From Mesobacillus maritimus (GTDB lineage: Bacteria; Bacillota; Bacilli; Bacillales; Cytobacillaceae), in NCBI RefSeq assembly GCF_023715205.1, contig NZ_JAMBNR010000007.1:62001-126000 (forward strand): a DNA stretch of 64,000 nt. The letters are read 5' to 3'. Position 1 is the first letter of the stretch. Every line of letters starts with the position of its first letter. A program made the position numbers and the translations under genes. Under the pieces are notes generated by a model. That model saw only the letters and a list, made by a program, of their open reading frames with translations, was not told the DNA's origin and made no database searches. Shown here piece after piece: positions 18,178 through 28,052 of this stretch.

Positions 18178-18592
18178 AAAGGGTTTTACATTGGCAGAAA
18201 TGCTCATTTCCTTTATGGTGTTTTGCATGCTAATGTCTTTTTTCCCTCCCGCCATGAAGCTTTTATTAAATTTTAATAGCATCGATCAAAGTATTCAAAG
18301 GTTAGAATGGGAAGTATTTCATAGTCAAGTAAAAAAAGAAGTGCGCTCTGCTAGTATTATTACAGTTGAGAGAGACAAGGTTCTTCTACAACTGAATAAT
18401 GATACTATTTTATACGAAAAATACGGCTCCAACCTGAGAAGAAGAGTAAACTTCGCAGGGCATGAGATTCTGCTTCAAAATGTTAAAACGGTAAATTTTG
18501 AGAAGGTAGCTAAAGGGTTTCAAATTCATATCCAGGATGTTCATAATACAACTTATTCTGGAACCGTTTGGTCCTACGTTCAGATGGAGTAA
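18167..18592 (+). CDS. comGF: Minor pseudopilin ComGF
   Basis: About 141 residues. The frame contains a prepilin signal NEKGFTLAEMLISFMVF. Several starts are possible: ATG 18098, ATG 18131 or TTG 18167. I favour the TTG because it leaves a standard five-residue leader (MQNEKG/FTLAE), although no ribosome site is visible; it would be read by coupling to comGE, which ends 11 bases later. The C-terminal domain is beta-rich. Assignment follows operon order. Confidence 0.85.
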   Translation: MQNEKGFTLAEMLISFMVFCMLMSFFPPAMKLLLNFNSIDQSIQRLEWEVFHSQVKKEVRSASIITVERDKVLLQLNNDTILYEKYGSNLRRRVNFAGHEILLQNVKTVNFEKVAKGFQIHIQDVHNTTYSGTVWSYVQME

Positions 18593-18595
18593 AGG

Positions 18596-18973
18596 ATGTA
18601 TAATGAAAAAGGATACACTTATCCATTATCGCTAGGTGTTTTAGCGTTGTTTAGTTTTTTGTTACTCATAATGATGGAGCAATATTTAATGGAGAAAAGG
18701 TTTTATCAAGAAACTGAGACGATCCTATTGGGGGAGTATTATTTACAAGTTGCGATTATAGAGATCGAGGACCTATACAATAAGGGAGATTTTCCTCAAT
18801 CGGGGCAGATTGCTTTTTCAAGTGGGAAAGTGAATTTTGTCCGACGGGACCTTTCCCAAGTATTAATGGAGGTTACGTTATCATTAACACTAGATACAAA
18901 TGAACAGTGGACTGCGATTGCTCATTATGATAAGGAAAAACAAAAAATTGTGAAGTGGTATGAAAAGAATTAA
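18596..18973 (+). CDS. comGG: Minor pseudopilus protein ComGG
   Basis: 125 residues: a short N-terminus MYNEKGYTYPLS, one membrane helix (LGVLALFSFLLLIMMEQYL) and a charged C-terminal region. There is no full prepilin cleavage motif, though GYTYPL may be a degenerate one. Last gene of the comG operon, starting two bases after the comGF stop. It is identified mainly by position. Confidence 0.85.
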   Translation: MYNEKGYTYPLSLGVLALFSFLLLIMMEQYLMEKRFYQETETILLGEYYLQVAIIEIEDLYNKGDFPQSGQIAFSSGKVNFVRRDLSQVLMEVTLSLTLDTNEQWTAIAHYDKEKQKIVKWYEKN

Positions 18974-19048
18974 TTAGTAGCTTATGCACTCAGTTTAATT
19001 AAGGGGTTTTTGGTTAAACTGTTAAGGAATAAGGTAGGTGCATTGGGT

Positions 19049-19231
19049 ATGAAAACAAATGATTATGTAAAATATTTAACAGAGACAGTTGTAAAGTATG
19101 CGGATCAGCCGAAAGAAGAAAGAGTTAAATTAAAAGTAGAGCGGAAATTGGAGAAATCTCCATTTCTTTTTCGGTGGTTTGGAATATTACCATATGCATT
19201 TTTGCTATTAATCAAGCGCCGTAAACATTAA
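19049..19231 (+). CDS. yqzE: YqzE family small protein
   Basis: 60 residues, MKTNDYVKYLTETVVKYAD then a Lys/Glu-rich segment and a hydrophobic C-terminus (FRWFGILPYAFLLLIK). Matches YqzE, found after comG in bacilli; function unknown. I chose ATG 19049 because the conserved N-terminus begins there; a TTG at 19010 would add 13 residues. A terminator follows, probably ending the comG transcript. Confidence 0.85.
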   Translation: MKTNDYVKYLTETVVKYADQPKEERVKLKVERKLEKSPFLFRWFGILPYAFLLLIKRRKH

Positions 19232-19239
19232 AACTCATC

Positions 19240-19277
19240 TAAAAACCCGGCTTTTTCCACAAAAGCCGGGTTTTTTA
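19240..19277 (+). terminator. Strong rho-independent terminator after yqzE
   Basis: 14-bp stem AAAACCCGGCTTTT / AAAAGCCGGGTTTT, five-base loop, T6 tail. Confidence 0.95.
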
Positions 19278-19299
19278 TGGTTGTTTAAAAATTAAAATC

Positions 19300-19358
19300 G
19301 TTGTTGACCAGTCGAAGCGCTCCAGGCCATACGCCGCTGGGCAGGTTGCTTCCGCTTT
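19300..19358. repeat. Remnant of a GC-rich Bacillaceae intergenic repeat
   Basis: The stretch containing GAAGCGCTCCAGGCC and GGCAGGTTGCTTCCGCTTTTCT is more GC-rich than its surroundings. It resembles, in reverse complement, the interspersed repeat with CGCTTTTCT ends seen more fully at 37417-37549. Not coding. Confidence 0.4.
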
Positions 19359-19363
19359 TCTTT

Positions 19364-20155
19364 TTATATTGCTTGGTCTGTTAGGTAGAAGAGGCCTCCG
19401 TTAATGACGGATATATTGATTTTTGGTTCATATTGTAGCTTTAAGGCTTGCTTTTCAATTTCGTAACTGTCTGTATCGTCGATTTCTTTGTAAAAATGAT
19501 CTAACAAGTCTTTGTCCTTCTTCCAGCGCTGTCTAGCTTCTTCAGCCCAGGTATGGTCTTCTTCATTAATTTGTGTTTTTAATAAATTTTCAATCCTCAT
19601 TACTCCACTTTTAGGTTTTATTAAAGGGGAGAGGGTGAACGCATAATCTGGTATTTTTGGCGTTAATGATAATGATAGAATTTGGTCATGAAAGTCAGGA
19701 ACCATCCGTCCATTGATCATCTGCAAGCCAATCGATTGATATATATCCCGTTTACGATCACACTGATATGAAATTTTGACATTTAAACAAAGCCAAGGAA
19801 GCAAAGGGGTCTGCCTACCTGGAGACCCTTGTTTGTTTTCGTATAATCGGATATAACCTGCAAGCTTCTTTGTTGATGTGAAAATTTGATGGAGCCGAGG
19901 AGAGCCAAAGTGTATGTTCTCGCCTTTCACATCTTCAGGAGTTTTTGGCGCGTCCGTTACAAGAGTTAGTTGCATCGGTTGGGGAATGCCACCTGTTTTC
20001 TCTAAATAATGCCAGTAAAAAGGACGATTCATTAACTCCTTATCCATTTCTTCCGTTAGTTGGACTGTCATATAGCTTGGTTCTGACTTTACAAATTCGC
20101 AATGGTTAGCTTCAAAGTATCTAAGGAGAAAATCATGTATTTCCTGTTGCTGCAT
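19364..20155 (-). CDS. yqhG: YqhG family protein
   Basis: 263 residues, soluble, no recognised catalytic motif. The pattern IHDFLLRYFEANHCEF, MTVQLTEEMDKELMNRPFYWHYLEKTG and the Trp-rich C-terminal region identify YqhG, whose function is unknown. Start ATG 20155 after AAGGGG; the ATG at 20161 is adjacent to that site. It overlaps the end of the upstream helicase gene by 23 bases, so the two form an operon. The conserved pairing suggests a link to the helicase. Confidence 0.85.
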   Translation of the reverse strand: MQQQEIHDFLLRYFEANHCEFVKSEPSYMTVQLTEEMDKELMNRPFYWHYLEKTGGIPQPMQLTLVTDAPKTPEDVKGENIHFGSPRLHQIFTSTKKLAGYIRLYENKQGSPGRQTPLLPWLCLNVKISYQCDRKRDIYQSIGLQMINGRMVPDFHDQILSLSLTPKIPDYAFTLSPLIKPKSGVMRIENLLKTQINEEDHTWAEEARQRWKKDKDLLDHFYKEIDDTDSYEIEKQALKLQYEPKINISVINGGLFYLTDQAI

Positions 20156-21821
20156 GTCCATCCCCTTCTCTCATTTCTTCTGCAAATTGGATCATTGATG
20201 TAAGGTTGTCCATTTTAATTTTTATTTCACCTTCAGAAGAAGACTGACTGAAAATGTCAACTAAATGGTCTTCGACTTTCCCAACATCAAGTCTTGTTAG
20301 GATATCGTCCAAGTCGCCAATGACTTTTTCAAATAAGTTGATTTTTTCATACAGGAGTTTAAGGATATGATCTTCCACAGTGTTTTTGATGGCAAAATTA
20401 TAAATTTTTACATCCTTTTCTTGACCAAGACGGTGAATTCTCCCAATTCTTTGTTCAAGTCTCATTGGGTTCCATGGTAAATCAAAATTTATAATATGAT
20501 GACAGAATTGCAGATTGATTCCTTCTCCTCCAGCTTCTGTGGCAATTAACACCTGTGCTCTTTTTTCAAATAACTCTCTCATCCAATCTTTTTTTCCACG
20601 CTTGAAACCACCCCGGAATGGGACAGAGCTAATGCCATGTTGTTGAAGAAACCATTGAAGATACAATTGGGTTGCTCGGTATTCTGTAAATATAATGACT
20701 TTGTCACCAATTTCTTGTATTAACTCTAGTGTTTTTGCAGCTTTCGAATTTGTTGTGACGGCTTCCACTTTCTTGATAATCGATGCGATTTTTCCTTCGA
20801 AAATTGCTGAAGGAGTTTCCTGGCGTTTAATCATATTCTTTAGAGTGTAGTAAACAGCTTCCCGGCTGCTACACGCTTCACGTTGTAACGTCATTATTGA
20901 AAAAGAGCTTGCAGATGGTAAATGTGTATCTTCTGTTAGCGTTCGGATACTGTTGTATAGATCTTGTTCTTCTTTAGTAAACTCAATTGGGATTGTCTCT
21001 ACATGACGTTTTGTCCATTCGATCCCTGTATCTTCACGTCTGTTTCGGATCATAACCTTATTTACAAGTTCTCTTAAGTGCTCATCATCATCAATTGATC
21101 GTGCATCCTTTTTATATTTACCATAGAAGGCGGATTCACTTCCAAGATGACCAGGCTTTAATAAACTGACCAGGTTGAAAATTTCTGACACTCGATTTTG
21201 GATAGGAGTGGCGGTTAACAGCAAACAAAATTTCTTTTTTAAATTTTGGACAAACTCATAGTTTTTCGTTTTACTGTTCTTCAGTTTGTGGGCTTCATCA
21301 ATGATGACCATGTCATAATTTTGTTCGTAAATAATATCGCGATGTGGATTCCGTTTAGCGGTATCAATTGACGAAACGACAACGTCGCAACTTTCCCATA
21401 CATAGCTTTTCCTTTGAGCCACCGCTGGAATAAAGAATTTTGAATTAAGCTCCATTACCCATTGTGAAACAAGGGAGGCAGGTACAAGGATTAAGGCCTT
21501 CTTCACCAAACCTCTAATCATATATTCTTTTAATATAAGTCCTGCTTCAATTGTTTTTCCCAATCCCACTTCATCAGCAAGAATGGCTTTTCCATTCATG
21601 TTTTCGACTACTTGTTTCGCAACTTCAAGCTGATGAGGTAAAGGAGTTAGTTGTGAAAGGTGCTTTGGTGCTTGTAAGCCTTCAAATTCAGGAATGATGG
21701 TTTGTTTTTCTACTTCAATAGCAAGCTTATACAATTCCCAGCTCCCCCATGGGCCATCATTATCCATTCTGTTTAAAAGTTCATCTTGCCATGAGGAATC
21801 AAAGGTTATTTGAACCGTCAA
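20133..21821 (-). CDS. yqhH: SNF2-family DEAD/DEAH helicase YqhH
   Basis: 562 residues. Walker A ADEVGLGKTIEAG (GLGKT at about 86-90), DEAH box IIDEAHKLKN (about 175-178), ATPIQN motif III, and C-terminal helicase motifs ATEAGGEGINLQ and QRIGRIHRLGQ are all intact. Such proteins translocate on duplex DNA and remodel bound proteins, as RapA does on RNA polymerase; the role of YqhH is not known. TTG at 21821 lies eight bases after AAAGGAG; a GTG at 21830 overlaps it. Confidence 0.92.
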   Translation of the reverse strand: MTVQITFDSSWQDELLNRMDNDGPWGSWELYKLAIEVEKQTIIPEFEGLQAPKHLSQLTPLPHQLEVAKQVVENMNGKAILADEVGLGKTIEAGLILKEYMIRGLVKKALILVPASLVSQWVMELNSKFFIPAVAQRKSYVWESCDVVVSSIDTAKRNPHRDIIYEQNYDMVIIDEAHKLKNSKTKNYEFVQNLKKKFCLLLTATPIQNRVSEIFNLVSLLKPGHLGSESAFYGKYKKDARSIDDDEHLRELVNKVMIRNRREDTGIEWTKRHVETIPIEFTKEEQDLYNSIRTLTEDTHLPSASSFSIMTLQREACSSREAVYYTLKNMIKRQETPSAIFEGKIASIIKKVEAVTTNSKAAKTLELIQEIGDKVIIFTEYRATQLYLQWFLQQHGISSVPFRGGFKRGKKDWMRELFEKRAQVLIATEAGGEGINLQFCHHIINFDLPWNPMRLEQRIGRIHRLGQEKDVKIYNFAIKNTVEDHILKLLYEKINLFEKVIGDLDDILTRLDVGKVEDHLVDIFSQSSSEGEIKIKMDNLTSMIQFAEEMREGDGHAATGNT

Positions 21822-21990
21822 AATGCCCACTCCTTTTTAATAGAGAATTATATTGCCGAAACTAGCTTAAAAATGGTAGGATGGGATTAGATTTAATGTT
21901 TTGAAATTTACTACAATATGAAAATGAAATAGCTGAAGATTTGGTGTTTATTTTATAGCATACCCTCATAGAGGGGAATTTATAATTGCG

Positions 21991-22203
21991 GATGATGGCA
22001 AGGGGAGAGACTACAATTGTAGCGCCGAAGGAGCAAGCATGAATGTGTGAATCTCTCAGGCAAAAGAACACTTGCTTGACGCAGCTCTGGAGAGTGCTCC
22101 TACTATAAGGAGCCACCAAAGGGGAAAGCCTTCTAAAAGGTAAACTTTCAGGTGAAAGGACAGAGACCTTCTTAAGAACAAGGGGGTGCTCTGTCCTTTT
22201 TTG
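21991..22203 (+). promoter_or_regulatory. Tandem glycine riboswitch (gcvT leader)
   Basis: Two aptamers in series. The first (from about 22002) has GGGGAGAGACT, GCGCCGAAGGAGCAAG and CTCTCAGGCAAAAG; the second (22085-22165) has CTCTGGAGAGTGCTCC, GGAGCCACCAAAGGGG and TTTCAGGTGAAAGGACAGAG. Both carry the conserved glycine-binding core. The family senses glycine cooperatively and turns on the glycine cleavage operon. The 3' strand of the second P1 helix (CAGAG, 22161-22165) is also the 5' arm of the terminator, giving a glycine-on switch. Confidence 0.95.
22155..22203 (+). terminator. Riboswitch expression-platform terminator
   Basis: AAGGACAGAG (22156-22165) pairs with CTCTGTCCTT, followed by a T-rich tail. 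It cannot form while CTCTG at 22085-22089 is paired with CAGAG in the glycine-bound second aptamer. Confidence 0.9.
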
Positions 22204-22266
22204 ATGCTTGTGAGCTTAGAAACACTAAAATTGATTCAGTCTAAACAAAATGGAGGGGGTAGTCTG

Positions 22267-23373
22267 ATGGGGGAATTAAAACGAACTCCGCTATTTGAGG
22301 TTTATAAAGAATTTGGTGGAAAAACAATTGATTTCGGTGGTTGGGAATTGCCTGTTCAGTTTTCAGGAGGAATTAAGGAAGAACATGAAGCTGTTAGAAC
22401 AAGGGCGGGTCTCTTTGATGTTTCTCATATGGGAGAATTTGAACTAAAAGGTGCAGATAGTTTAGCCTTTCTCCAAAAAATGATGACAAATGATGTTTCC
22501 AAATTAAAGATAAATGGTTGTCAATATACTGCGATGTGTTATGAAAATGGTGGTACAGTTGATGATCTGATTATTTATAAACTAGCGGAGAATCATTATC
22601 TACTTGTTGTAAATGCTGCGAATATCGAAAAGGATTTTGACTGGATAGAAAGTCATCTAGCTGGTGATATCCAGCTGAAAAACATTTCTGAAACTATTTC
22701 TCAGCTAGCTATTCAAGGACCTGCTGCGCAACAGATTCTCCAGAAACTTGCTGGCGATTATGATCTTGGCGAGATCGGCTTCTTTCAATTTAATAAAGAA
22801 GTATCATTGAATGGAAAAGTCGCTCTCCTTTCAAGAACGGGTTACACAGGAGAAGATGGTTTTGAGATTTATTGTAATCCTGAGGATGCGCCAAGTTTGT
22901 GGAGAGAGATCATCGAAGCTGGACAAGATGAAGGAATTCTTCCTTGTGGACTAGGTGCAAGAGACACGCTTCGCTTTGAAGCGAATCTTGCATTGTACGG
23001 GCAAGAACTTTCTCCGGAGATATCTCCATTAGAGGCTGGTATAGGGTTTGCTGTTAAATTGAATAAAGAAGAAGACTTTATTGGTAAAACGGCCTTAAAG
23101 CTTCAAAAAGACGATTTGCCAAGAAAACTCGTTGGCATTGAAATGTTAGAACGAGGAATCCCTCGTCATGGATATACTGTGCTTAAAGATGGAAACAAGG
23201 TTGGCGAAGTGACTACAGGTACACAATCTCCTTCGCTAAAGAAAAATATAGGTTTAGTTTTATTAGAAAAAGATTACACTTCAATTGGTACTGAGTTAGA
23301 AGTGGAAATCCGAGGTAAAAGGCTAAAGGCCGTTGTAGTGAAAACACCATTTTATAAACGTGAGAAAAAATAA
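22267..23373 (+). CDS. gcvT: Glycine cleavage system T protein (aminomethyltransferase)
   Basis: 368 residues. It transfers the methylene group from aminomethyl-lipoyl GcvH to THF, giving 5,10-methylene-THF and ammonia. Family marks include [42 protein letters not shown] and [10 protein letters not shown]. Start ATG 22267 after GGAGGGGG at 22252; the frame upstream runs into the riboswitch terminator and is not coding. First gene of the riboswitch-controlled operon. Confidence 0.97.
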   Translation: MGELKRTPLFEVYKEFGGKTIDFGGWELPVQFSGGIKEEHEAVRTRAGLFDVSHMGEFELKGADSLAFLQKMMTNDVSKLKINGCQYTAMCYENGGTVDDLIIYKLAENHYLLVVNAANIEKDFDWIESHLAGDIQLKNISETISQLAIQGPAAQQILQKLAGDYDLGEIGFFQFNKEVSLNGKVALLSRTGYTGEDGFEIYCNPEDAPSLWREIIEAGQDEGILPCGLGARDTLRFEANLALYGQELSPEISPLEAGIGFAVKLNKEEDFIGKTALKLQKDDLPRKLVGIEMLERGIPRHGYTVLKDGNKVGEVTTGTQSPSLKKNIGLVLLEKDYTSIGTELEVEIRGKRLKAVVVKTPFYKREKK

Positions 23374-23394
23374 ACCACGGGAGGAGAAACGAAC

Positions 23395-24741
23395 ATGAAG
23401 CATCGCTATCTACCGCTTACTGAAAGTGATAAGCAATCTATGCTTGAAACAATAGGCATAGAAACGGTTGATGAGTTATTCAGTGATATTCCAGAAGATG
23501 TACGTTTTAAAGGAGACTATAACATTAAACCAGCAAAATCAGAACCAGCCTTAATGAAGGAACTGACTCGATTAGCTGGAAAAAATGCTGATTTAAAATC
23601 TCATTCTTCTTTTTTAGGTGCAGGTGTTTATGATCACTATATGCCGGTCATTGTAGACCATGTGATTTCTAGGTCTGAGTTTTACACAGCCTATACTCCA
23701 TATCAACCTGAAATTTCTCAAGGTGAATTGCAAGCGATTTTCGAATTCCAAACAATGATTTGTGAATTAACGGGAATGGAAGTTGCAAACTCCTCCATGT
23801 ATGACGGGGGAACAGCTCTTGCGGAAGCTGCAATGCTTAGCGCTGGACAGACAAAGCGAAAGAAAGTGCTCATTTCTGCGGCCGTTCATCCTGAATCAAA
23901 GGCCGTTCTCAAGACTTATGCGAAAGGCCAATATATTGAAGTTGTTGAGGTTCCTTATAAGGACGGAGTAACAGATATAGAGGCTCTAACAGAATTGTCA
24001 GGAGATGATGTTGCCGCTGTAATTGTTCAATATCCAAACTTCTTTGGTCAAATTGAACCACTAGCTGAAATCGAAAAGTTGGCACATGAACATAAATCCT
24101 TATTTGTGGTTTCTAGTAATCCATTGGCTTTGGGTGCTTTAACTCCACCAGGCAAGTTCGGAGCAGATATTGTTGTTGGTGATGCGCAGCCATTCGGAAT
24201 TCCTACGGCTTTTGGAGGACCACACTGTGGATATTTCGCTGTGACCAAGAAGTTAATGCGAAAAACACCTGGGCGTCTTGTCGGACAATCCACTGATGAT
24301 GAAGGGCGTCGTGGATTTGTATTGACGCTTCAAGCGAGGGAACAGCATATCCGTCGAGATAAAGCAACGTCTAACATTTGTTCAAACCAAGCCTTAAACG
24401 CTCTCGCAGCTTCTGTTGCGATGACAGCTCTTGGGAAAAAAGGTGTCAAAGAGATGGCTGCTGCAAATATACAGAAAGCTTATTATGCGAAACAGGTATT
24501 CAAACAGAATGGATTTGAAGTGGTGTTTGATGGACCAATGTTCAACGAATTTATCGTGAAGCTAAATAAACCTGTAAAAGTAGTAAATCAAAATCTTCTT
24601 GAAAAGGGGATTATTGGTGGATATGACTTGGGTCGAGATTATCCAGAATTAGAGCAACACATGTTAATTGCTGTAACGGAGTTAAGAACGAAAGAAGAAA
24701 TTGATACATTTGTGCAAGAAATGGGGGATAGTCATGCATAA
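23395..24741 (+). CDS. gcvPA: Glycine dehydrogenase (decarboxylating) subunit 1
   Basis: 448 residues. N-terminal half of the two-subunit P protein found in Firmicutes; with GcvPB it decarboxylates glycine and passes the aminomethyl group to lipoyl GcvH. Family sequences [36 protein letters not shown] and [13 protein letters not shown] are present. GGGAGGAG lies before the ATG. The last eight bases overlap the gcvPB start. Confidence 0.97.
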   Translation: MKHRYLPLTESDKQSMLETIGIETVDELFSDIPEDVRFKGDYNIKPAKSEPALMKELTRLAGKNADLKSHSSFLGAGVYDHYMPVIVDHVISRSEFYTAYTPYQPEISQGELQAIFEFQTMICELTGMEVANSSMYDGGTALAEAAMLSAGQTKRKKVLISAAVHPESKAVLKTYAKGQYIEVVEVPYKDGVTDIEALTELSGDDVAAVIVQYPNFFGQIEPLAEIEKLAHEHKSLFVVSSNPLALGALTPPGKFGADIVVGDAQPFGIPTAFGGPHCGYFAVTKKLMRKTPGRLVGQSTDDEGRRGFVLTLQAREQHIRRDKATSNICSNQALNALAASVAMTALGKKGVKEMAAANIQKAYYAKQVFKQNGFEVVFDGPMFNEFIVKLNKPVKVVNQNLLEKGIIGGYDLGRDYPELEQHMLIAVTELRTKEEIDTFVQEMGDSHA

Positions 24742-26197
24742 AGAAGATCAGCCACTCATTTTTGAAATTAGTAGTCCGGGGCGAATTGGGTATAGTTTAC
24801 CGGAAATAGATGTACCGGAAGTTGATTTAGCGGATTTGCTTCCTGAGGGATATATTCGTGAAGAGGAACCAGAACTACCAGAAGTATCGGAGTTAGACAT
24901 TATGCGCCACTATACAGCGTTATCAAGACGTAATCATGGCGTAGATTCTGGATTCTATCCGCTAGGATCTTGTACGATGAAGTACAATCCGAAAATCAAC
25001 GAAAATGTTGCTCGTTACAATGGTTTTGCTCATATTCATCCACTTCAAGATGAGACCTCCGTACAAGGTGCGCTAGAGCTAATGTATGATTTACAACAGC
25101 ATTTGATGGAAATTACAGGAATGGATGAGGTCACTCTCCAACCGGCAGCTGGAGCTCATGGTGAATGGACAGGGCTAATGATGATTCGCGCTTTCCATGA
25201 AGCGAATGGGGATACTCAGAGAACAAAAGTAATTGTTCCTGACTCCGCACATGGAACGAATCCTGCTTCGGCAACTGTAGCAGGATTTGACACGATTACC
25301 GTAAAGTCAAATGAACAAGGTCTTGTCGATTTGGAGGACTTAAAGAGCGTGGTTGGACCAGATACAGCTGCTTTAATGTTAACAAATCCAAATACACTTG
25401 GTTTGTTTGAAGAAAACATTGTGGAAATGGCCGAGATTGTCCATGGCGCAGGTGGCAAGTTGTATTATGATGGAGCGAACTTAAATGCTGTTCTTGCCCA
25501 AGCACGACCTGGTGATATGGGATTTGATGTCGTTCACTTAAACCTCCATAAAACTTTTACTGGCCCACACGGTGGAGGTGGACCAGGATCAGGTCCAGTA
25601 GGTGTGAAGGAAGATCTAATTCCGTTCCTTCCAAAGCCAATTGTCACAAAGAGAGATGATCAGTTTGTATTCGATTACGACCGTCCGCAGTCAATTGGCC
25701 GTGTAAAACCGTACTATGGCAATTTTGGAATAAATGTTCGTGCATATACTTATATCCGAAGTATGGGGCCAGATGGTCTTCGTGCAGTAACGGAGAATGC
25801 TGTGCTTAATGCAAACTATATGATGAGAAGATTAGCGGAATATTATGGTCTTCCATTTGATAAACATTGTAAGCACGAGTTCGTACTAAGCGGAAAACGC
25901 CAGAAAAAGCTGGGTGTTCGAACACTTGATATTGCGAAGCGATTATTAGATTTTGGTTACCATCCACCGACCATTTACTTCCCATTAAATGTAGAAGAGT
26001 GTATCATGGTGGAACCGACTGAGACTGAATCAAAAGAAACATTGGATCATTTTATTGATGCAATGATTCAAATTGCAAAAGAAGCGGAAGAGAACCCAGA
26101 AATCGTTCAAGAAGCTCCACATACGACCGTAATTGGGAGAATTGATGAGGCAACAGCGGCGAGAAAGCCTATATTAAGATACCAAAAAGAAGCTTGA
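24734..26197 (+). CDS. gcvPB: Glycine dehydrogenase (decarboxylating) subunit 2
   Basis: 487 residues, the PLP-binding half of P protein. The cofactor lysine is K273 in [33 protein letters not shown] and [13 protein letters not shown] are typical. Start ATG 24734 inside the end of gcvPA, where GGGGGATA serves as ribosome site. gcvH is not in the window; in bacilli it normally lies elsewhere. Confidence 0.97.
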   Translation: MHKEDQPLIFEISSPGRIGYSLPEIDVPEVDLADLLPEGYIREEEPELPEVSELDIMRHYTALSRRNHGVDSGFYPLGSCTMKYNPKINENVARYNGFAHIHPLQDETSVQGALELMYDLQQHLMEITGMDEVTLQPAAGAHGEWTGLMMIRAFHEANGDTQRTKVIVPDSAHGTNPASATVAGFDTITVKSNEQGLVDLEDLKSVVGPDTAALMLTNPNTLGLFEENIVEMAEIVHGAGGKLYYDGANLNAVLAQARPGDMGFDVVHLNLHKTFTGPHGGGGPGSGPVGVKEDLIPFLPKPIVTKRDDQFVFDYDRPQSIGRVKPYYGNFGINVRAYTYIRSMGPDGLRAVTENAVLNANYMMRRLAEYYGLPFDKHCKHEFVLSGKRQKKLGVRTLDIAKRLLDFGYHPPTIYFPLNVEECIMVEPTETESKETLDHFIDAMIQIAKEAEENPEIVQEAPHTTVIGRIDEATAARKPILRYQKEA

Positions 26198-26215
26198 GTA
26201 AATCTATAAATTAGT

Positions 26216-26398
26216 TAGGCTATTTTCTCAAATTTGTTGCTTATGAACAAAAAAGACAACTGAATGAGCTAGGTTTTACTAGAAAATCGCTTCATTTATG
26301 AGAAAAGAGCTTGCTGACTTAATTTATACTTACGAAATGGCTGCTAAAGCGTTAAAATCGGCTTTAGGATTTTAACAACAATTTTTACGAAAACAGCC
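26216..26398 (+). repeat. MITE-like intergenic element, copy C
   Basis: About 183 bp, one of the best preserved copies. Left end AGGCTATTTTCTCAAATTTG, right end AACAATTTTTACGAAAACAGCC. Near the right end is the perfect 9-bp hairpin GTTAAAATC-GGCTTTAG-GATTTTAAC, which with the following T-rich stretch may also act as a weak terminator for gcvPB. Confidence 0.75.
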
Positions 26399-26423
26399 AT
26401 TAGTAAATTGCAATAGCAATAGC

Positions 26424-26456
26424 AACCCCCCCCCTTAGAATCTTCCAAGGGGGGGT
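26424..26456. repeat. Inverted repeat with C9 and G7 homopolymer arms
   Basis: AACCCCCCCCCTT and AAGGGGGGGT flank a ten-base AT-rich loop, between gcvPB and the converging yqhL. It could be a terminator stem for either direction but lacks a T-run on both sides. Such long homopolymers are unusual in this sequence and prone to slippage. Confidence 0.6.
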
Positions 26457-26463
26457 ATTATGC

Positions 26464-26844
26464 TTATTTAGCTTTGATTTTTCCAGACCATTTTTTAAAT
26501 CCACCTTGCAGGTGTGAGAGTTCTTTGTATCCTTTACGATGTAGCATTTGTGCTGCACGAGCACTTCTAGCACCACTTTGACAATACAAATAAACAGGCT
26601 TGTCCGGACGAATTTCTTTCATTCTCATTTTTAATTGTGATACTGGAATATTGCGTGCTCCAAGGATATGTCCGGCACTATACTCGTTCGGCTCTCGAAC
26701 ATCAATTAATTGGGCTTTACGGTATCCTGCTTTAAATTCTTCCTCTGTTAAGGTCTTCAAGAACCTGCGTTGGTAAAAGTAATTAAAAGCTGAGTACGCA
26801 ATGATAACACCGATTAGTGCAAGAATAAAATATAATACTTCCAA
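26464..26844 (-). CDS. yqhL: Membrane-anchored rhodanese-like protein YqhL
   Basis: 126 residues: one N-terminal membrane helix (LYFILALIGVIIAYSAFNYF) then a single rhodanese domain with the active-site loop YCQSGARSA (Cys88) and the IDVREPNEYSAGHI signature. Rhodaneses move sulfane sulfur through a cysteine persulfide. I chose TTG at 26844 after AAGGAGAAGGAG; a longer frame from 26877 would include that ribosome site. Matches B. subtilis YqhL in length and place next to lipM. Confidence 0.9.
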   Translation of the reverse strand: MEVLYFILALIGVIIAYSAFNYFYQRRFLKTLTEEEFKAGYRKAQLIDVREPNEYSAGHILGARNIPVSQLKMRMKEIRPDKPVYLYCQSGARSARAAQMLHRKGYKELSHLQGGFKKWSGKIKAK

Positions 26845-27052
26845 TGCTCCTTCTCCTTTCTTGCTTCCTAGACACAATATATTATATAAGTGATTGGCTT
26901 TAAGGGCAAAGGAATTTATCTGGAAACCGCAGACTAACTTCTGGGTGTTCTAGTTTAATTTTTGCTTTTATTTTGATAGACTAGTGAAGTGGAAAATTTA
27001 TCTTTGAGCAATTATTAAGTTTGTCTAGAAAAATAAAAAATGGGGTTAGGTA

Positions 27053-27889
27053 ATGGAGAAAGAAGTATGGAGATATATTGATTCCGGATATGGCTCAGCA
27101 TCTTTTAACATGGCTTTAGACGAGGCCTTACTGGATTGGCATAGTGAAGGGAAAATCCCCCCAGTCATTCGTTTTTACGGGTGGAATCCTGCTAGTTTAT
27201 CGATTGGCTACTTTCAAAGGATTGAACGTGAGATTGATATGGAAGCAGTTAAGAAACATGGGTTAGGGTTTGTGAGACGACCAACTGGAGGACGCGGAGT
27301 TCTTCATGAACATGAGCTTACCTATAGTGTTATTGTTTCTGAAGAGCATCCGGAAATGCCAAAAACCGTTACTGAAGCTTATCGAGTCATTTCAGAAGGT
27401 GTTTTAAAAGGTTTTCAAAATCTCGGGCTGGAAGCTTATTTTGCAGTGCCACGAACAGATGAAGAAAAAAATGCATTAAAAAGTCCTCGTTCTGCAGTAT
27501 GTTTTGATGCGCCGAGTTGGTATGAGTTGGTAGTAGAAGGCAGAAAAGTTGCCGGAAGTGCCCAAACTCGACAAAAAGGAGTTATTTTACAACATGGTGC
27601 AATTTTATTGGATCTAGATGAGGATAAGCTTTTTAGCTTATTTAAATATTCGAATGAACGAGTGAAAGAGCGAATGCAAAAAGCTTTTAAAACAAAGGCT
27701 GTCGCGATTAAGGAACTGAGTGGACGAACCGTAACGATGGATGAAGCGATAACTGCATTTCGAGATGGCTTTGCAGAAGGGTTGAATATTAAGTTAGAGC
27801 CGTATACTCTTACTGATGAAGAAATGGCATATGTTCAACATTTAGCGAAAACGAAGTATGAGTCTGATGAATGGAATTATAAAAGGTAG
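27053..27889 (+). CDS. lipM: Octanoyl-[GcvH]:protein N-octanoyltransferase LipM
   Basis: 278 residues. It moves octanoate from acyl carrier protein to GcvH, starting lipoate synthesis. The [11 protein letters not shown] loop is at 75-85, the acyl-enzyme cysteine is C150 in SAVCFDAPS, matching Cys150 of B. subtilis LipM, and K165 lies in [10 protein letters not shown]. Being close to gcv makes functional sense, since GcvH is its acceptor. GGGG at 27041 is a modest ribosome site. Confidence 0.95.
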   Translation: MEKEVWRYIDSGYGSASFNMALDEALLDWHSEGKIPPVIRFYGWNPASLSIGYFQRIEREIDMEAVKKHGLGFVRRPTGGRGVLHEHELTYSVIVSEEHPEMPKTVTEAYRVISEGVLKGFQNLGLEAYFAVPRTDEEKNALKSPRSAVCFDAPSWYELVVEGRKVAGSAQTRQKGVILQHGAILLDLDEDKLFSLFKYSNERVKERMQKAFKTKAVAIKELSGRTVTMDEAITAFRDGFAEGLNIKLEPYTLTDEEMAYVQHLAKTKYESDEWNYKR

Positions 27890-27920
27890 GGAAGTTTCTA
27901 CTTACTTCTCTATCTTTTAT
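27881..27920 (+). terminator. Probable terminator at the end of lipM
   Basis: AAAAGGTAGGGAAG pairs, with GU and two mismatched positions, to CTTCTCTATCTTTT around a ten-base loop, with a short T-run at the end. Confidence 0.6.
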
Positions 27921-28052
27921 TTTGATGTTTAGAAAAAAATGCAAGTGATGAAATTTGTTGAAATTTATCAATTAAGCGTATATATCATTCTTTCTCTCTT
28001 TATCTCTCAATTTTATAATGACTTTTGTGTTTGACAAAATAATATTCGCTTG

